DNA of 64,000 nt from positions 62,001 through 126,000 of the forward strand of contig NZ_NHOA01000084.1 in NCBI RefSeq assembly GCF_002727125.1. The letters are read 5' to 3'. The notes under the pieces were generated by a model, which ran no database searches, was not told the origin of the DNA, and saw nothing but the letters and a program-made list of their open reading frames with translations. Positions 17,650-24,733 of this stretch are shown here, piece after piece (positions within the stretch are counted from its first letter, which is position 1; each line of letters opens with the position of its first letter). The position numbers and the translations under genes are program-made. This DNA comes from Halorubrum persicum (GTDB lineage: Archaea > Halobacteriota > Halobacteria > Halobacteriales > Haloferacaceae).

Positions 17650-18527
17650 GCGACCACACCGGCTCCGCCTCGGCGTCCGGAGGGCTCGCCGCGCTCCGCG
17701 CCCGGCTCCCCGACAGCCGCGGCGAGGCCGAGCGCCTGCTCGACCGGATCGTCCGCGAGAACCGGTTCACCATCGCCGTGCTGTTCCCCCTCGTCGGGGC
17801 GATCGCGCTCGTCGGCAGCGCGGAGGGGTGGGTGCCCGAGCCGCTCGCGTTCAACCCGTGGTTCGTGCTGTTCGGCGTGCTGGTGATGCGCTCGCCGCTC
17901 GTCGTCGGGGTGTTGCCCGCGATCGACCGCCGCGCAGTCGGGTGGATCGGCGTCCTCATCGCGTACACCTACGCGATCGAACTGCTCGGCGTCGCGACCG
18001 GGTGGCCGTACGGCTCGTTCGAGTACATCGTGAGCCTCGGGCCGATGCTCGGCGGGGTGCCGCTGGCGCTCCCGGTCTTCTTCATCCCGCTCGTGGTGAA
18101 CGCGTACCTGCTCTGCCTCCTGCTTCTCGGCTCGCGGGCGTCGAACGGGTGGCTGCGGCTCGCGACCGTGATCGCCGCGGTGGTGGCGATGGACGTGGTG
18201 CTCGACCCCGGCGCGGTCGCGCTCGGCTTCTGGAGCTTCGGCGGCGGCGCCTTCTTCGGCGTCCCCCTCTCGAACTACGCCGGATGGGTGTTGTCGGCGA
18301 CCGTCGCGGTGGTCACGCTCGACCGCGCGTTCGCGATCGAGGGGCTCGGCGACCGACTGCGCGACTGCGAGTTCATGCTCGACGACATGGTGAGCTTCGT
18401 GATCCTCTGGGGCGGGATCAACCTCTGGTACGGGAACCTGCTCCCCGCCGCCGTCGCGGTCGCGTTCGGGCTCGGCCTCGTCCGCGCCGACCGGTTCGAC
18501 GCGACCCTGTTCACGCAGTGGCGGTGA
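17646..18527 (+). CDS. cruF: Bisanhydrobacterioruberin hydratase CruF
   Basis: A 293-residue polytopic membrane protein of the CruF (carotenoid 1,2-hydratase, DUF422) family, which completes bacterioruberin by hydrating the terminal isoprenes. Seven to eight hydrophobic segments are visible. Family-conserved acidic stretches include YAIELLGVATGWPYGSFEY and VAMDVVLDPGAVALGFW. GTG at 17646 overlaps the lyeJ stop by 4 bp. A soluble N-terminal tail of about 40 residues precedes the first helix. Bacterioruberin gives haloarchaea their red colour and protects membranes. Confidence 0.92.
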   Translation: MSDHTGSASASGGLAALRARLPDSRGEAERLLDRIVRENRFTIAVLFPLVGAIALVGSAEGWVPEPLAFNPWFVLFGVLVMRSPLVVGVLPAIDRRAVGWIGVLIAYTYAIELLGVATGWPYGSFEYIVSLGPMLGGVPLALPVFFIPLVVNAYLLCLLLLGSRASNGWLRLATVIAAVVAMDVVLDPGAVALGFWSFGGGAFFGVPLSNYAGWVLSATVAVVTLDRAFAIEGLGDRLRDCEFMLDDMVSFVILWGGINLWYGNLLPAAVAVAFGLGLVRADRFDATLFTQWR

Positions 18528-18607
18528 CGCGACGACACCACCGCCGGACGAGCCCGCCGCGGCCCGACTCGGGACACCTTATATACGCCCCGATCGTTCA
18601 CGGAGGT

Positions 18608-18652
18608 ATGAGCGTTCACGCCGCAGACCACCGACCGGAGGGGACCGAATGA
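18608..18652 (+). CDS. Short leader ORF (14 aa), ATGA-coupled to the diadenylate cyclase gene
   Basis: TTATATA at 18579-18585 predicts transcription from about 18608, exactly at this ATG. The 14 codons end in TGA at 18650-18652, overlapping the ATG of the next gene (18649) in an ATGA. The main gene is in another frame, so a leaderless ribosome starting at the mRNA end would read this peptide first and have to re-initiate. Termination-reinitiation at ATGA overlaps is established in Haloferax volcanii; its use here is inference. Confidence 0.45.
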   Translation: MSVHAADHRPEGTE

Positions 18653-19206
18653 GCGGGCTCGCGATCGAGTACGGCACCCACGAGCGGGTCCGGGAGATCC
18701 TCGACCGGCTGACCTACTGTGCCGAGCACGTCAGCATCTCGTTCGACGGGTGGGACGAGCCGCACGTGAAGGGGCCGGGGCTCTACTTCGCGGTCGTCGC
18801 CGACCGGGACTACGGCGACTACGCCGACCCGATGGGCGAAAACCGGTGGCCTCGAGAGAGCTGTCCGTCCGCGCTCGCGGAGGACCGGTTCGTCGAGGCG
18901 GCCGAGTCGGTGAGCCGCCAGCAGGACGGCGGGATCGTCGTCGCGGTCGACGGCGAGATCGAGGCGCAGATGGTCCGATTCCGCGATCTGGGCACCAGAA
19001 GCGACGAGACGGAGCTGGTCGACGACGTGAGCTACGAGCCGTGGATGGGGTCGCGCCACATGAGCGCGATCGAGACCTCGGTCCGCCCGGAGGTCGTCGC
19101 GACCGTGACGCTGAGCGAGGAGACGGGGCGGGTGAGCGTCTTCCGCGACGGCGACGCGGAATCGATGGAGCGCGACGAGCTGGGCGGGGAGTGGCGCGCG
19201 GAGTGA
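18649..19206 (+). CDS. dacZ: Probable diadenylate cyclase, DisA_N-like (DacZ type)
   Basis: A 185-residue soluble protein resembling the DAC domain that makes cyclic di-AMP. Residues 93-95 read Asp-Gly-Gly where the canonical motif is DGA. Residues 136-138 read Arg-His-Met where it is RHR, within a GSRHMSAIETS segment followed by VTLSEETGRVSVFRDG as in DisA. Haloarchaeal DacZ regulates c-di-AMP linked to osmotic homeostasis. The assignment is by motif pattern, and both motifs deviate, so activity is not assured. A short ATGA-coupled leader ORF precedes it. Confidence 0.7.
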   Translation: MSGLAIEYGTHERVREILDRLTYCAEHVSISFDGWDEPHVKGPGLYFAVVADRDYGDYADPMGENRWPRESCPSALAEDRFVEAAESVSRQQDGGIVVAVDGEIEAQMVRFRDLGTRSDETELVDDVSYEPWMGSRHMSAIETSVRPEVVATVTLSEETGRVSVFRDGDAESMERDELGGEWRAE

Positions 19207-19274
19207 TCGGCGAGCCGCCGCGGCGCTCGCCGTCACCCCGCGTCGTCAAGTAGGCCCCTCGCGTACGGGGGCGC

Positions 19275-19718
19275 ATGCTCGTCGAGGACGTGATGACGAC
19301 CGACCTCGTCACCTGTGACGCCCGCGCGCCGGTCAGGGTGGCGGTCGAACGGATGCTCCGGAACCGCGTCGGCAGTGTGGTCGTCACGAACGGGGGGAGC
19401 CCCGCCGGGATCGTCACCGAGGCCGACGTGCTCCACGCGGGGTACGCCACCGACGACCCGTTCTCGGAGATACCGCTTCGAAAGACGATGAGCAGCCCGC
19501 TCGAGACGATTCAGCCGAGGAAACCACTCCGGACCGCGACCGACCGCATGCGCACGGAAGGGATCAAAAAGCTCGTCGTCGTCGACGGGCTGACGCCGGT
19601 CGGCATCGTCACGACCGGCGACATCGTCGACAACTACGCGGGGATCAAACGCGAGGTGCGCGACCTGGCGAGCGACGCCGAGCGCTGGTCGAGCCGCGGC
19701 GATCGGTTCGACGAGTGA
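19275..19718 (+). CDS. CBS-domain pair protein
   Basis: A 147-residue stand-alone tandem CBS protein: the first repeat covers about residues 1-60 (VEDVMTTDLVTC, GSVVVTNGG) and the second about 68-130 (KKLVVVDGLTPVGIVTTGDIV). Such proteins bind adenine nucleotides or S-adenosylmethionine and act as regulators of partners not visible here. A weak TCAAGTA box about 27 nt upstream suits a leaderless start. It is convergent with norB, separated by 24 bp. Confidence 0.9.
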   Translation: MLVEDVMTTDLVTCDARAPVRVAVERMLRNRVGSVVVTNGGSPAGIVTEADVLHAGYATDDPFSEIPLRKTMSSPLETIQPRKPLRTATDRMRTEGIKKLVVVDGLTPVGIVTTGDIVDNYAGIKREVRDLASDAERWSSRGDRFDE

Positions 19719-19742
19719 GCGCCGGAGTGCGGGGAGCTCCGC

Positions 19743-22031
19743 TCAGTCGTCGTCGATGATCCCCTCCGCGACGGCCATGTCGTCGACGCTCGGGTCCGCG
19801 GCGGAACTGCGCAGGACGAACCGCTTGCGGATCAGGTCCGCGAAGTAGATCACGGTCCCGAGGATGAGCATCGTGTCCCCCGGGAGCCGCGCCCAGAACA
19901 GCGTCTGGACGAGCGACCCCTCGTAGAACGCGAGGCTGCGCGCCGCGGCGTAGCTCTCCGTGAACGCGACCTCCAGCTGGAGGAAGCCGACGGGGAGGAC
20001 CGAGACGAACACCATCAGCGCGAGCCCGACGTTCCACAGCCAGAACGACGCCCGGAGCCACGAGCCGTCCCAGCGCTCGGGATCGATCGACAGCTGGAGC
20101 ATGTACGCCACCATTCCCAGCGCGAGGAACCCGAACGCGCCGAACATCGCGGCGTGGGCGTGGCCGACGGTGAGGTAGGTGCCGTGCTCGTAGTAGTTGA
20201 TCAGCGGGAGGTTGATGAAGAAGCCGAGCACCCCCGCGCCGACGAAGTTCCACACGCCGCTGGCGACGATGAACATGAAGGGGAGCTTGTAGGGGAACCC
20301 GCCGGACTCGGTCATCGCCCGGTACTGCCCGATCGCCTCGTACAGGATGAAGATCAGCGGGAGCAGCTCCAGCGTCGAGAAGACGCTCCCGATCGGCACC
20401 CAGTAGTCGGGCATCCCGATCCACCAGTAGTGGTGCGAGACGCCGATGACGCCGGTGCCCATCACGAGCAGGGCCTGCAGCATGACCGCCTTCTCGGCGC
20501 TGCGCCGCGTGAGGAGGTTCATCGACACCAAGGTGAGCCCGATGATCGCGACGATGAAGAACTCGAAGGCGCCCTCGACCCACATGTGGACGACCCACCA
20601 CCGCCAGAACTCGGTGACGGCCATGTTCGTCGACGGCGTGAACATGAAGCCGGCGACGAACAGCAGGGTGATCGAGCCGCCGGCGTAGAGGATCATGTGC
20701 GCGAGCCCGTACACCGGCTCGCGGTCGAGCAGCGGCTTGAGCCCCCGGATCGCGAGGACCGCCCAGAGGACGAAGCCGACGAGCAGGCCGCCCTGCCACA
20801 CCTTCCCGACCTCGAGGTACTCCAGCCCCTCGTTGCCGAGGAGCCACCACAGCTGGCCGTCGAAGTAGCCGTTCGCGCCGAGCCAGATGCCGCCCATCCC
20901 GCCGACGACGACGGTCACGAGCGCGCCGAGCAGGACGTTGACGTACGTCGACTGACGCTTCGGCTCGTGACCCGTGAGGAGGGGCGGGAGGAACAGCCCG
21001 GCGCCGAGCCACGTCGACGCGATCCAGAGGATTCCCAGATCGATGTGCCACGTCTTCGCGATCGAGAACGGGAGCAGCTGCAGGACGTGGACGCCGAACA
21101 GCTCCTCGATCCCGAAGAAGCCGGCTCGCTCGATGTAGAAGTGCGCCAGTAACCCCCCGAGCAACACCTGCGCTAAGAACAGCCCGGCGGCGATCGGAAC
21201 GAAACGGAGCGCCGCGCGCTGGCTCAGGAAGACGCTCACGTCGCCCGGCTCCGGCACGGCGATCCCCTCGGCCGACGGCTCGGGGAGCTTCACCGACTTG
21301 TAGAGGAGGATCGCCGCGCCCGCGGCGCCGACGAGCAGCACCATCGCGATCACGCTCCACGTCATCGCGGCGCCGGTCGCGTCGTTGCCGGCGCCCGGCG
21401 AGTAGGGCCACTCGTTCGTGTAGGAGTTGTCGCCGTCGGGGCGGTCGGTGTGGGAGAACCACGCGGTCCACAGCGCGAAGTCGGCGAACTCTTCGGCCTC
21501 CTCGGTCGAGTCGATCATCCCGACCGGGACGCCGCGGTCGTGGTCCCCCTCGTGGTAGCGCTCGACGTACGTCTCGCGCACCTGCTCGTGGGCGTACGCC
21601 TCCGCGGCGGAGTACCGGACGGTGTCGCTCCCGTCGTGCGCGCTGTCGAGGTCGTCGCGAACGGTCTGGTCGACCGCCGCGCGCTCGGCGGAGCTGAGGG
21701 TGTCGTAGCCGGAGCCGTACGCCTCCTGCGCGTAGTAGTCGCGCATGTGCTCGGTCTTCAACTCCAGCGTCTCGGCGGTGTAGTCCTCGCCGTAGTACGC
21801 GCCGTTACCGAGGATCGACCCGTGGTTCATCAGCCCGTACTGCTGGAACGCCGCCTTCCCGTCCTGCACCGTCTCCGCGGTGGCGATCGTCTCGCCGTCG
21901 GGCCCGACGACCTCCTCGGGGATTGGCGGCGCCTCCTGGTACGCGAACCACGCCCCGGCGCCCATGACGGTCAAGTTCAACAGGAACGCCGCGACGATGA
22001 CCTTCGCGATCGTCTCGCGTGTGAGTTCCAT
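19743..22031 (-). CDS. norB: Quinol-dependent nitric oxide reductase, large subunit (qNOR)
   Basis: A 762-residue single-chain NO reductase of the haem-copper oxidase superfamily, reducing 2 NO to N2O with electrons from quinol. The N-terminal extension (about 30-240), with GLMNHGSILGNGAYY, is the fused NorC-like periplasmic part of qNOR, lacking a haem c CxxCH motif. About 12-14 helices follow, with haem and FeB histidines in VHMWVEGAFEFF, SHHYWW and GHAHAAMFGAFG. CTAAACT about 28 nt upstream is a TATA candidate, with a CGAAC-type inverted repeat just upstream of it. It is divergent from the MoaD-like gene. Confidence 0.95.
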   Translation of the reverse strand: MELTRETIAKVIVAAFLLNLTVMGAGAWFAYQEAPPIPEEVVGPDGETIATAETVQDGKAAFQQYGLMNHGSILGNGAYYGEDYTAETLELKTEHMRDYYAQEAYGSGYDTLSSAERAAVDQTVRDDLDSAHDGSDTVRYSAAEAYAHEQVRETYVERYHEGDHDRGVPVGMIDSTEEAEEFADFALWTAWFSHTDRPDGDNSYTNEWPYSPGAGNDATGAAMTWSVIAMVLLVGAAGAAILLYKSVKLPEPSAEGIAVPEPGDVSVFLSQRAALRFVPIAAGLFLAQVLLGGLLAHFYIERAGFFGIEELFGVHVLQLLPFSIAKTWHIDLGILWIASTWLGAGLFLPPLLTGHEPKRQSTYVNVLLGALVTVVVGGMGGIWLGANGYFDGQLWWLLGNEGLEYLEVGKVWQGGLLVGFVLWAVLAIRGLKPLLDREPVYGLAHMILYAGGSITLLFVAGFMFTPSTNMAVTEFWRWWVVHMWVEGAFEFFIVAIIGLTLVSMNLLTRRSAEKAVMLQALLVMGTGVIGVSHHYWWIGMPDYWVPIGSVFSTLELLPLIFILYEAIGQYRAMTESGGFPYKLPFMFIVASGVWNFVGAGVLGFFINLPLINYYEHGTYLTVGHAHAAMFGAFGFLALGMVAYMLQLSIDPERWDGSWLRASFWLWNVGLALMVFVSVLPVGFLQLEVAFTESYAAARSLAFYEGSLVQTLFWARLPGDTMLILGTVIYFADLIRKRFVLRSSAADPSVDDMAVAEGIIDDD

Positions 22032-22070
22032 CGGGTGGGCGTTACTTCCACACGGACTATCAGTTTAGTG

Positions 22071-22082
22071 GCAACATGTTCG
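22071..22082. promoter_or_regulatory. Inverted repeat upstream of norB (CGAAC-N2-GTTCG type, 10/12)
   Basis: GCAACATGTTCG matches CGAACATGTTCG at 10 of 12 positions. It lies immediately upstream of the norB TATA-like sequence (22061-22068 on the minus strand), where haloarchaeal activators usually bind. From memory, a CGAAC/GTTCG inverted repeat has been described at denitrification promoters controlled by NarO in Haloferax volcanii. The spacer length there should be checked. Confidence 0.5.
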
Positions 22083-22158
22083 GACGCCGTTCCCAGCGAC
22101 TGACAGCACCCCTCGTCGCGGACGCGACGAACGGAACCCGCCCCGCGGCCCGACGACG

Positions 22159-22170
22159 CGAACATGTTCG
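22159..22170. promoter_or_regulatory. Perfect palindrome CGAACATGTTCG upstream of the MoaD-like gene
   Basis: A perfect 12-bp palindrome 38 bp upstream of the ATG at 22209 and just upstream of a weak TATA-like GGCTTACC. It lies 88 bp from the related site in front of norB, so both divergent genes have their own copy. The same half-sites recur at the multicopper oxidase promoter and upstream of the FeS/NrfD operon. Confidence 0.6.
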
Positions 22171-22208
22171 TGCGGTGGCTTACCGGAGAACGCCCCGTAT
22201 CGCCGCGT

Positions 22209-22631
22209 ATGCCAACGACCAGCGAGGCGGCGGCGCCGGAGGCGGAGAGCGCCGCGGAGTCGACCGCCGAGACCACGGTTACCGTGCGGTGCACCGGGCA
22301 CGTCCGCACGGAGCTCGGGAAGTACGAGTTCGAGTACAGCTTCGAGGGGGACACCCTCCGAGAGTTCCTCGACGAGCTGTTCGCGGAGTATCCGGAGCTA
22401 CAGGAGATGCTGATCGCGGAGAGCGAGGCCGAAGCCACCCACAGCGGGTGGGCGCCGACGCCCGAGGAGCTGCCGGGGACCTGGACGAAGAACCCGGTCG
22501 GCGAGCAGACGATCGCGTACGCCCGGATCCTCGTGAACGGTCACTTCAACGAGAACGAGAGGGGGTTCGACACCGAACTGGAGGACGGCGACCGGGTCGC
22601 GCTGGTGTACCCGTTTATGTTCTGCTGTTAG
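22209..22631 (+). CDS. MoaD/ThiS-type beta-grasp protein ending in Cys-Cys
   Basis: A 140-residue protein with a Ser/Ala/Glu-rich N-terminus followed by a ubiquitin-like beta-grasp fold. Landmarks are EYSFEGDTLREFLDELFAEYP, NGHFNENERGFDTELEDGDRV and ALVYPF. True MoaD, ThiS and SAMP proteins end in Gly-Gly for adenylation; this one ends Phe-Met-Phe-Cys-Cys, so it cannot be activated the usual way. Its divergence from norB, with paired regulatory palindromes, links it to NO reduction. A role in copper or haem handling or assembly is speculation. In-frame upstream ATG (22164) is less likely than 22209. Confidence 0.8.
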   Translation: MPTTSEAAAPEAESAAESTAETTVTVRCTGHVRTELGKYEFEYSFEGDTLREFLDELFAEYPELQEMLIAESEAEATHSGWAPTPEELPGTWTKNPVGEQTIAYARILVNGHFNENERGFDTELEDGDRVALVYPFMFCC

Positions 22632-22697
22632 TCCGCCGTTCGTCCGCGCGGGTGGGGGAATCGGCGTCCCCGAGGCCGCCCGGCGAGTCGGGCCGAA

Positions 22698-23894
22698 CTA
22701 GGCCTCGTAGCCCGCCATATCCATCACGGAGGCGAACTGCTCGGTGTCCATCACGCTCTCGTACACCATCCCGCCGATCATGCCGCCGGGGTAGGTCTCG
22801 CCGTTCATCGCGTGGTTCACCTTGTGGCAGTGGAGCGCGTAGACGCCCGGATCGGCGCTGGCGGTGAACTCGATCGTCTTGCGTTCGGCGGGCGCGATGG
22901 GGATCACGTCCTCGCGGTGTCGCGCGGCCTCGGGGATGACGCCGCCGTCCTTCTCGACCACGGTGAAGCCGTGGTTGTGGGTGTGCATCGCGTGCGACTC
23001 GTAGCCGGCGTTGACGAAGTGGATCCGGACCTGATCGCCCTCCTCGACGATCAGGGGAGAGCCCTCCTCCGGGTGGAACGTGTACGGGGCGCACCGCCCG
23101 TCGACCGTGAACACGTCGGGGGTCCGGTCACGATGGCTGAACTCCACGTCTCCGCCGGCGGTCGACGCCGAGAGCCGGCTGTCCCAGTCTTTGATCGTGC
23201 GGAAAACCTCCTTGTCCGCGGGCTCGTACCCCTCCGGATCGACGCGGAGGATCCCGTACATCCCCATATCGAGGTGGTTCTGGGTCTGGTAGTGACAGTG
23301 GTAGAGGTGGGTGCCCGGCTGGTTCGCGTCGATCTCGTAGGTGTACTCCTCGCCCGGCGCGACCTGCTGTCCCGTCGTCGTCGGGACGCCGTCGTCCATC
23401 CAGTCCTTGCTGAGCCCGTGGACGTGGAAGGTGTGCGGGCGGTTGTGCTCCGAGTTGTCGTACGTGATCTCCAGTTCGGTCCCCTCGGTGACGCGGAGCA
23501 GCGGGCCGGGAACGCTCGGGTCCGTGTCCGGGGTCTGCCACGCCCAGACCTCGGGGAGCTCCCACGGGCCGCCCTTCGTCTCCTCGCCGAGCAGCCGGTG
23601 GCGACACGGGGTCGTGGACACGGTGAGGGCGCCGTCCCGCTCGTCCAGATCGATCGTCGTTCGCGGGGAGGTGTACGGGTGGTCCGTCTCGACGGCCGTC
23701 GAGTCGCTGCCGGACCACGCCGATACCTGCTCTTGGGCCGCCTCGCTGCTGACGGCGTTTTCCGCCCCCTCTCCGGCGTCCGCTCTCGGGGCGCCACACC
23801 CCGCGAGGCCGACCGTCCCGAGCGCCGCGGTCGCCGAGATGAATCCGCGTCTGGAAGCCATGCGCCGACCGGCGCCGTCATCGTCTCTCGTCAT
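22698..23894 (-). CDS. Tat-exported two-domain multicopper oxidase next to norB
   Basis: A 398-residue lipoprotein. Twin Arg at 15-16 and a LAGC lipobox ending at Cys33 give Tat export and lipid anchoring. Cupredoxin domain 1 (about 80-225) has HTFHVH (154-159) and HCH (199-201) followed by His207 and Met212, a type 1 copper set. Domain 2 (about 255-385) has HAMHTH (301-306) and HCH (355-357). The HxxHxH and HCH motifs in both domains are those of trinuclear-cluster multicopper oxidases. Classical NirK has HCA-type ligands instead. Its place beside norB suggests nitrite or NO chemistry, or copper-linked protection. TTTATAC is 27 nt upstream (leaderless). Confidence 0.85.
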   Translation of the reverse strand: MTRDDDGAGRRMASRRGFISATAALGTVGLAGCGAPRADAGEGAENAVSSEAAQEQVSAWSGSDSTAVETDHPYTSPRTTIDLDERDGALTVSTTPCRHRLLGEETKGGPWELPEVWAWQTPDTDPSVPGPLLRVTEGTELEITYDNSEHNRPHTFHVHGLSKDWMDDGVPTTTGQQVAPGEEYTYEIDANQPGTHLYHCHYQTQNHLDMGMYGILRVDPEGYEPADKEVFRTIKDWDSRLSASTAGGDVEFSHRDRTPDVFTVDGRCAPYTFHPEEGSPLIVEEGDQVRIHFVNAGYESHAMHTHNHGFTVVEKDGGVIPEAARHREDVIPIAPAERKTIEFTASADPGVYALHCHKVNHAMNGETYPGGMIGGMVYESVMDTEQFASVMDMAGYEA

Positions 23895-23897
23895 GTC

Positions 23898-23925
23898 CGA
23901 ACATGAACGGGAGACACGTATAAAC
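23898..23925 (-). promoter_or_regulatory. Promoter and operator of the multicopper oxidase gene
   Basis: On the minus strand GTTTATACGTGTCTC (23911-23925) contains the TATA box, and CGTTCATGTTCG (23898-23909) follows it, ending 3 nt before the ATG at 23894. The second element shares the GTTCG half-site of the norB palindromes but lies between TATA and start, a position more typical of repressor operators. Confidence 0.55.
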
Positions 23926-23972
23926 TAGAATCAGGATCTACAGACCGTGAGAACGCGATTGTCGGTCGAACG

Positions 23973-23998
23973 GTTTATACGCGCTCAGTCCCGTTCAT
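23973..23998 (+). promoter_or_regulatory. Inverted second copy of the multicopper oxidase promoter
   Basis: GTTTATACGCGCTC (23973-23986) and CCCGTTCAT (23990-23998) repeat the minus-strand promoter at 23903-23925, with two substitutions and a four-base insertion, but facing the other way. No start codon follows directly. Transcription from here would run into the phosphoesterase gene, which also has its own TTTTATC box about 27 nt before its ATG and another TTTATAA near 24008. Confidence 0.45.
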
Positions 23999-24073
23999 CG
24001 GCGCGGATTTATAAACGAACGATCCTGATCGACGGCGGCTTTTATCCCCGCCCGGCGCGACCGTCGAGGTGAG

Positions 24074-24634
24074 ATGCGGATCGGCATCGTCTCCGACACC
24101 CACGACGACCTCGCCGCCGTCGAGGCGGCCGTAGCGCTGTTCGAACGCGAGGGCGTCGACGCCGTCGTCCACTGCGGCGACTTCGTCGCGCCCTTCTCGG
24201 TGACGCCGTTCGACGTCGGGAACGGCCCGGACGCCGGCTTCGACTTCTACGCCGTCCGGGGCAACAACGACGGGGAGTGGGCGGTCGAGTCGACCGTCGA
24301 CTCCTTCGGCACGTACCTCGGTGAGGCGGGGACGCTCTCCTTCGGCGGCGCCGACGACGGTGACGGCGCCGTCGATGTCGCCGTCGTCCACGGGACGAGC
24401 GCGGTCGTCGTCGACGCCCTCGTCGACTGCGGCGACTACGACTACGTGTTCCACGGCCACACCCACGCCCACGGCGTCGAGGAGCGCGGCGGCACGGTGC
24501 GAGTGAACCCCGGCGGCCTCCCCATCCCCGTCGACGGCGCGGACGACGCCTTCAGGGTCGCGGTCCTCGACACCGCCGATCGCGACGGGGGCGCTGCTCC
24601 CGACGCGGTGACTCACCACGTCCTCGACGCGTAG
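24074..24634 (+). CDS. YfcE/MJ0936-type metallophosphoesterase
   Basis: A 186-residue calcineurin-like phosphoesterase with the ordered metal motifs SDTHDD (residues 7-12), HCGDF (36-40), RGNND and HGHTHAHG (Asp/His/Asn ligands). Small archaeal members hydrolyse phosphodiesters in vitro; the cellular substrate is unknown. It has no signal peptide and is presumably cytosolic. TTTTATCC about 27 nt upstream supports the ATG at 24074. Confidence 0.92.
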   Translation: MRIGIVSDTHDDLAAVEAAVALFEREGVDAVVHCGDFVAPFSVTPFDVGNGPDAGFDFYAVRGNNDGEWAVESTVDSFGTYLGEAGTLSFGGADDGDGAVDVAVVHGTSAVVVDALVDCGDYDYVFHGHTHAHGVEERGGTVRVNPGGLPIPVDGADDAFRVAVLDTADRDGGAAPDAVTHHVLDA

Positions 24635-24733
24635 GAGACCGGACGGGTGAGCCCGGCGGCGTGCGATCCCGACGCACAAACGCGGATTTGTTCTTTCGTT
24701 GACCTTTTGGGTGATCCGGTCTGAGGCCTCTGT

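Noticed and set aside
20154-21152. 332-codon plus-strand frame inside norB
   Set aside because: Arg/Glu/Asp-dominated translation without family features; norB on the other strand is unambiguous.
22698-23894. Annotation as canonical copper nitrite reductase NirK
   Set aside because: HCH and HxxHxH motifs in both cupredoxin domains fit a two-domain multicopper oxidase; NirK has a single His next to the type 1 Cys and no trinuclear-cluster set.
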